From contig CBDDOJ010000001.1 of the NCBI GenBank assembly GCA_965231865.1, forward strand, positions 620,001 to 684,000: a stretch of DNA of 64,000 bases, read 5' to 3'. Below the pieces are notes generated by a model. That model was not told the origin of the DNA. It did not search any database and saw only the letters and a program-made list of their open reading frames with translations. Source of the DNA: WTGA01 sp965231865. GTDB lineage: Bacteria > Pseudomonadota > Gammaproteobacteria > Arenicellales > Poriferihabitantaceae. Shown piece by piece: positions 60,490 to 64,000 of this stretch. Every line of letters starts with the position of its first letter. Positions within the stretch are counted from its first letter, which is position 1. The position numbers and the translations under genes were made by a program.

Positions 60490-60906
60490 ATGAAGTCCCT
60501 GCTTGCCGGATTGGCCCTTGCGCTGGCCCTGATGCCGTACCCGGCATTCGCCCTGGATGAATACCGGGTGGGCCGGTATGTCACCCAGACCACGACCGCC
60601 GGACAAATCCAGTTGAAGCCCCTGACCGAGGTCGTGTCCTTCGACCCGGAAAGCCAGACGGTCGGCATGGCGATGCGGGAGCTTCTGAGCGGAACCGGGT
60701 ACTCGCTGTACACCCAGACCGCGTTGCCGGGATTTGACTATATGCCGTTGCCCCGGGTGCATCAACAGTTCCGGTTGATGCAGGTCATTGAAATCCTGCG
60801 CGCCCTCGCGGGACCCGCCTACCAGATCATCATTATTGAACCGGTGCGGCAGATTGCCTTTTGCTTCGGTCCGGACTGCCAGTCCCCGGCGCAGGGCAAC
60901 GGATGA
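60490..60906 (+). CDS. PilL-like N-terminal ICE protein (PFGI-1 class)
   Basis: The 138-residue exported protein (signal MKSLLAGLALALALMPYPAFA) has DEYRVGRYVTQTTTAGQIQLKPL and MAMRELLSGTGYSL, typical of PilL, PFGI-1 class, a pilus/transfer protein. An alternative TTG precedes the ATG at 60490. It overlaps the next gene by 4 bp. About 180 bp of AT-rich sequence after the terminator (60311-60489) should hold the promoter. Confidence 0.75.
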   Translation: MKSLLAGLALALALMPYPAFALDEYRVGRYVTQTTTAGQIQLKPLTEVVSFDPESQTVGMAMRELLSGTGYSLYTQTALPGFDYMPLPRVHQQFRLMQVIEILRALAGPAYQIIIIEPVRQIAFCFGPDCQSPAQGNG

Positions 60907-61811
60907 ACGGTCTCCGTCAAATCGGCCGCGTCGTCCTGGTGGGGGCCCTGGCCGGACTCCTTTCCGGCTGCCTGCTGCCGGGTTTCGGGTCAAGGGACCG
61001 CAACCCTCCAAACCCGGACGGGGTCCGGGAGGGAGCGGGATATCCCGATTATGTCCAGGTCGTCGGCATGGACTACGTTCCCGCCGACTTCCCGAAAATG
61101 GAAGGAAAGGACCGGTTGCAGGAGGAAACGGACGAAAGGGCCGTTTCCAACCCTCCGTCCCTGGACAAGGTGCCGTTGCAGGAGCTGATCGATGCCCTGC
61201 ACAACCGGCTGTCCGCCCGGGACCCTTCGGATTCATCGAATGCCCGGATTCTGGCCAACCTGAAAAACATCGAAACGAAACTGGCCCGCATTGAGGGCCA
61301 GCTGGCCCGGAACGATTCCGGCGCGGAGCCGGGACAGCCGTCCGGACAGACGCCTTCCTCCGTAACACCGGTCGCCCTGTACGACGACCCGGGCCTTGCC
61401 GCCGCGGCCGCACCGGTATTGCCGACCCCCGGGACGGTTTCCCCGGATGTTCCGGATGTTCAATGGCTGTTCCGGAAAGATCCCGGCTATACCGTCCAGC
61501 TGGTTTCCATGCACCGGCATGACTCCGTGGTCCGCTTCCTCAAGGACCACCGGTTGAGCGAACAGGATGCCCGCATCTTCCTGTGGGTGAACGGAGACGG
61601 GGTGGGCTGGCACTTTGGGCTGTTCGGACGGTTTGATTCCGACCAGCTCGCCAGGCAGGCCGTTGACGAGCAGCTGAACGGGTTGGCCGGCCAGGCCCGG
61701 ATCCGCAGACTGGACGAGATCCGGCAGATGGTGTGCCGGTCCCGCAAACACCTGGAACCCCCGTCACCGGAACTGGAGTCGGCCTGTACCGGCCGGACGG
61801 AATCCGCATGA
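60903..61811 (+). CDS. SPOR-domain lipoprotein of the ICE transfer apparatus
   Basis: The 302-residue protein has a lipobox (LAGLLSGC) within the first 26 residues, a coiled segment (NARILANLKNIETKLARIEGQLAR) and a C-terminal SPOR-like domain (YTVQLVSMHRHDSVVRFLKDH ... GWHFGLFGRFDSDQLARQAVDE). SPOR domains bind denuded glycan, so it probably anchors the apparatus at the cell wall. It starts and ends in ATGA overlaps. Confidence 0.65.
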   Translation: MNGLRQIGRVVLVGALAGLLSGCLLPGFGSRDRNPPNPDGVREGAGYPDYVQVVGMDYVPADFPKMEGKDRLQEETDERAVSNPPSLDKVPLQELIDALHNRLSARDPSDSSNARILANLKNIETKLARIEGQLARNDSGAEPGQPSGQTPSSVTPVALYDDPGLAAAAAPVLPTPGTVSPDVPDVQWLFRKDPGYTVQLVSMHRHDSVVRFLKDHRLSEQDARIFLWVNGDGVGWHFGLFGRFDSDQLARQAVDEQLNGLAGQARIRRLDEIRQMVCRSRKHLEPPSPELESACTGRTESA

Positions 61812-62527
61812 TCCCGGTCCTGCTCGTTCTCGCCGGACTGCTGGTCCCTGGCGTGTCCCCCGGACAGTCGCCCCCGGCGGAACCTGAAAACGGCCCGTAC
61901 TTTTTCCAGCCCCTGTCCATTGTCGGGACCGACCCGGACAGGTGGGGACTGGATGAAGACGACTGGCACAAATACCAATCGCTGATGCAGGGCGAAGCCG
62001 GGCTGTACTACGCCCACCTGGAACCGTCCTGGATCCTCGCCATGTACGAGCCGGAGGCCGCCCGGCGGGAACAGTACCTGGCCCTGGCGGTACAGCGCGA
62101 CCGCAACCGGAACCGACGGCTGCTGGACTTCAACCGGGAATTCATCCGCGTCCGCGACCGGCTTTTCCCGGATGATGCAATGATTGATGAGGATCTGTTT
62201 CAGCACCGCATGGCGGTTCTGGGTGGGCGTAGTACAGCCCGGCTTCGCCCTGCACCGGCCGGCCATCCCGGCCGGGTCCGGGCCTGGGTCAACGTGTTTG
62301 ACTGCAGCGAATGCGTGGACCGCATCCGGCACCTGGTCCGGACCGGCAAACCGGTTGATATCTTTTTCCTGGATGCCCGGTCGGAAAACGAAATCCAGCA
62401 ATGGGCCCGGCGCATGGCGCTGCCCGTCGACCAGGTGAACAGCGGCCGGATCACCCTGAACTTCGACGACGGATCCTACCGTCATTTCAACACCCGCACC
62501 GTGCCCTGGATCGTGGAACCACAATGA
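61808..62527 (+). CDS. TIGR03759-like ICE protein
   Basis: The 239-residue exported protein has a short signal (MIPVLLVLAGLLVPGVSPGQS) and features of the TIGR03759 family: DEDDWHKYQSLMQG, AYYAHLEPSWILAMYEPEA-like text, WVNVFDCSECVDRI (C-x2-C) and DIFFLDARSENEIQQWARRM. The C-x2-C part looks like a thioredoxin-fold strand. Overlaps both neighbours. Confidence 0.65.
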   Translation: MIPVLLVLAGLLVPGVSPGQSPPAEPENGPYFFQPLSIVGTDPDRWGLDEDDWHKYQSLMQGEAGLYYAHLEPSWILAMYEPEAARREQYLALAVQRDRNRNRRLLDFNREFIRVRDRLFPDDAMIDEDLFQHRMAVLGGRSTARLRPAPAGHPGRVRAWVNVFDCSECVDRIRHLVRTGKPVDIFFLDARSENEIQQWARRMALPVDQVNSGRITLNFDDGSYRHFNTRTVPWIVEPQ

Positions 62528-63063
62528 AGGCACTGTGCACAGTCTCCCTGATCGCCGCGCTCCTTGCCGGGACGGCGGCCCATGGCGAAGTGCCCGATGC
62601 GTACCGCCGCATTGCGCCGCAGTACGGCATTCCGGCCGTTGTCCTGTACGCCATCGCCCTGTGTGAATCGGGTCGACGGATCGGGGTCGGATTCCGGCCC
62701 TGGCCCTGGACCCTGAACATCAATGGACAGGGCCGGGTTTTTGAAGACAAGCCGCGCGCCGTCCAGGCGGCGGCAGACGCCATTGACCGCGGGTCCACGG
62801 TGGACCTCGGCATCATGCAGGTCAACTGGCACTATCACGGGCACCGCTTCGGCGGCATTGCCGAGGCCCTGGACCCGTATGCCAACCTGAGAGCGGGAGC
62901 GGCCATTCTGCGGGAATATTCCCGTGAACACGGCAGCCTGTGGCAGGGAATCGGCTACTATCATTCGGGGACGCCGGAACGGGCAAACGCCTACCAGGCC
63001 CGATGCGCCCGGATACTGGTCGACACCCTGGACCGGCAGGCCGGAGGGATGCGAAATGGGTAG
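62524..63063 (+). CDS. Lytic transglycosylase (SLT domain) of the ICE transfer apparatus
   Basis: The 179-residue protein has a signal peptide (MKALCTVSLIAALLAGTAAHG) and the SLT fold: catalytic Glu in ALCESGRRIGVG (about residue 45), VDLGIMQVNWHYHG and GAAILREYSREHGSLWQGIGYYHSGTPERANAYQ. It probably opens peptidoglycan for the transfer channel. It overlaps its upstream neighbour by 4 bp and its downstream neighbour by 8 bp. Confidence 0.85.
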   Translation: MKALCTVSLIAALLAGTAAHGEVPDAYRRIAPQYGIPAVVLYAIALCESGRRIGVGFRPWPWTLNINGQGRVFEDKPRAVQAAADAIDRGSTVDLGIMQVNWHYHGHRFGGIAEALDPYANLRAGAAILREYSREHGSLWQGIGYYHSGTPERANAYQARCARILVDTLDRQAGGMRNG

Positions 63064-63940
63064 CCGGATACCGGCCCGAAGCCGGGACCGGTTCGACCGG
63101 CTCTGGCCCCCGGATGATGGACAGACCCGGTTGTCCGATCCCTGCAGGGACTGGTACGAACAGACCATTCATCTCGCCCGGAAAAACCTGGCCGGACAAA
63201 TTACGCTGTTTTACCGGCCCTTCCGCTGCCACTACACCGACCCGGAGGCCGGGTGTGGAGAATTTGAACACATTGAACTCGAGATGGCCGGGAACAACGA
63301 TCCGGTGTTTGTCCATGTGACGTTCGTGGCCGTCGGCACCGCCCGGTACCGGCCCTTCAAAAAGTCGGGGCATGGGTATGCGGCGGTCTGCCTGCTTCCG
63401 GACCTGGCCGAAGCCATGCACATCATGGGGCTACTGCAGACCCATCTGGATGCGAACGTCTTCGAGTTCGGCCTCACTCACCACGGCCAGGACCCGGACG
63501 TTGTCCTTCTCGCTTGGCGCCAGCGGGCCGGAGGGATGCGAAATGGGTAGCCGGATGCCGGCCCGGAGCCTGGACCGGTTCGACCGGACCCGGTTGCCGG
63601 ATGATGGACAGACCCGGCTGTCCGATCCCTGCAGGGACTGGTGCGAACAGGCCATCCATCTCGTCCGGGAAAACCTGGCCGGACAAATTACGTTGTTTTA
63701 CCGGCCCTTCCGCTTCCGCTACACCGACCCGGAGGCCGGGTATGGAGAATTTGAGCACATTGAACTCGAGATGGCCGGGGACAACGATCCGGGGTTTGTC
63801 CATGTGACGTTCGTAGCCGTCGGCACCGCCCGGTACCAGCCCTTCAAAAAGTCGGGGCACGGGTATGCGGCGGTCTGCCTGCTTCCGGACCTGGCCGAAG
63901 CCATGCACATCATGGGGCTGCTGCAGGCCCACCTGGATGC
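63039..63940 (+). repeat. Tandem duplication of ~415 bp with 487-bp period
   Basis: 63039-63453 and 63526-63940 are about 90% identical, offset 487 bp throughout. Each begins GGCCGGAGGGATGCGAAATG. The part after 63453 in copy one has no match in copy two. Confidence 0.85.
63056..63550 (+). CDS. Uncharacterised ICE protein, first of a tandem pair
   Basis: The 164-residue product (MGSRIPARSRDRFDRLWPPDD...) has no signal peptide and no family I recognise. It contains ITLFYRPFRCHYTDPEAGCGEFEHIELEM and FVHVTFVAVGTARYRPFKKSGHG. Residues 1-132 are nearly identical to the next gene. Its C-terminus (RAGGMRNG) repeats the C-terminal codons of the transglycosylase, because the duplicated unit includes the gene overlap. 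Confidence 0.65.
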   Translation: MGSRIPARSRDRFDRLWPPDDGQTRLSDPCRDWYEQTIHLARKNLAGQITLFYRPFRCHYTDPEAGCGEFEHIELEMAGNNDPVFVHVTFVAVGTARYRPFKKSGHGYAAVCLLPDLAEAMHIMGLLQTHLDANVFEFGLTHHGQDPDVVLLAWRQRAGGMRNG

Positions 63941-64000
63941 CGAGATCCGGGCACAGGGAGGGGGCCAGGACGGCAACCCGGTGAGAATGAACGGGAGATG
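63543..64000 (+). CDS. Uncharacterised ICE protein, second tandem copy, runs off the window
   Basis: The frame starts at 63543 (MGSRMPARSLDRFDRTRLPDD...) and is still open at the window end, 152 codons later. It matches the previous gene up to HLDA, then differs (EIRAQGGGQDG). It lies in a different frame and overlaps the first copy by 8 bp. Confidence 0.65.
   Translation, partial: MGSRMPARSLDRFDRTRLPDDGQTRLSDPCRDWCEQAIHLVRENLAGQITLFYRPFRFRYTDPEAGYGEFEHIELEMAGDNDPGFVHVTFVAVGTARYQPFKKSGHGYAAVCLLPDLAEAMHIMGLLQAHLDAEIRAQGGGQDGNPVRMNGR

Larger units (their letters stand above)
40550..64000. mobile_element. ICE of the PFGI-1/SPI-7/clc-like class, left part
   Basis: The element begins at a tRNA-Thr 3'-half repeat and carries, in the order known for this ICE class, parA, a parB-like gene, DUF2857, an STY4528-like replication gene, topoisomerase III, PFL_4669-like, DUF3158-like, ssb-like, DUF3577, PilL and other transfer-apparatus genes. 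Cargo lies between ssb and DUF3577. Integrase, relaxase, VirB4-like and coupling-protein genes are not in the window and should lie to the right. Confidence 0.85.

Noticed and set aside
60376..61413. 345-codon minus-strand frame opposite the pilus genes
   Set aside because: Low-complexity Arg/Pro/Gly-rich shadow of GC-rich genes on the plus strand.

Overview
The window looks like a gammaproteobacterial chromosome, about 50-55% GC by eye, carrying the left part of a large integrative and conjugative element (ICE). Gene families and ICE type suggest this placement; no species can be named.

Region 1 (1-6602): a divergent pair of a MocR-type regulator that lacks the usual PLP lysine and an endonuclease/exonuclease/phosphatase-fold protein, then an orphan TAT-exported family 5 solute-binding protein with a clear terminator, tRNA-Gln(CUG), tRNA-Glu(UUC), tRNA-Ala(GGC) and gltX.

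Region 2 (6870-32815): a nitrogen-scavenging island that I read as catabolism of guanidine or substituted guanidines. A minus-strand operon runs Lrp/AsnC regulator - ABC permease - ATPase - solute-binding protein - ureE-F-AB(fusion)-C-G-D. Divergent from it, a plus-strand operon encodes a soluble diiron monooxygenase (alpha, gamma, Rieske ferredoxin, effector, beta, with no reductase), a three-domain RidA protein and a CE4/PuuE-like hydrolase. Converging on that are hypB and two adjacent arginase-fold genes, one with all metal ligands and one with almost none, as in metformin-hydrolase-like heteromers. A second Lrp/AsnC regulator faces hypB. A third ureohydrolase resembles nickel guanidine hydrolase and is co-oriented with a second NrtA/TauA-type binding protein. 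LysR, metallo-beta-lactamase-fold and glutamine-synthetase-family genes complete the set. The proposed logic is uptake, optional oxidation or dealkylation, nickel-dependent hydrolysis to urea plus ammonia or amine, urease, then ammonia assimilation. The substrate is inferred, not shown.

Region 3 (33318-40370): an oligopeptide-type ABC transporter (oppABCDF) followed by an orphan type I periplasmic binding protein.

Region 4 (40550-64000, continuing off the right edge): an ICE of the PFGI-1/SPI-7/clc-like class joined to the chromosome at the 3' half of a tRNA-Thr(CGU) gene. Its order is parA, parB-like, DUF2857, STY4528-like replication gene with embedded iterons, topoisomerase III, PFL_4669-like, DUF3158-like, Dam-like methylase, ssb-like; then a cargo block (50127-58975); then DUF3577, PilL, SPOR-domain lipoprotein, TIGR03759-like, lytic transglycosylase and two tandemly duplicated small genes. 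The cargo holds a coiled-coil membrane protein, an IS1595 remnant, a type II restriction-modification pair and a three-gene system: C5 cytosine methyltransferase, a ~1000-residue protein with two GHKL ATPase domains, and a receiver-domain protein. Near-identical structured leader RNAs flank the cargo. Thirteen copies of a 17-bp palindrome (TGGCCACA-N-TGTGGCCA or TGGCCTCA-N-TGAGGCCA) are scattered over the ICE.

The most novel-looking parts are the methyltransferase/dual-ATPase/receiver cargo, the ICE-wide palindromes with the duplicated leader RNA, and the coupling of a diiron monooxygenase to a heteromeric ureohydrolase and urease.
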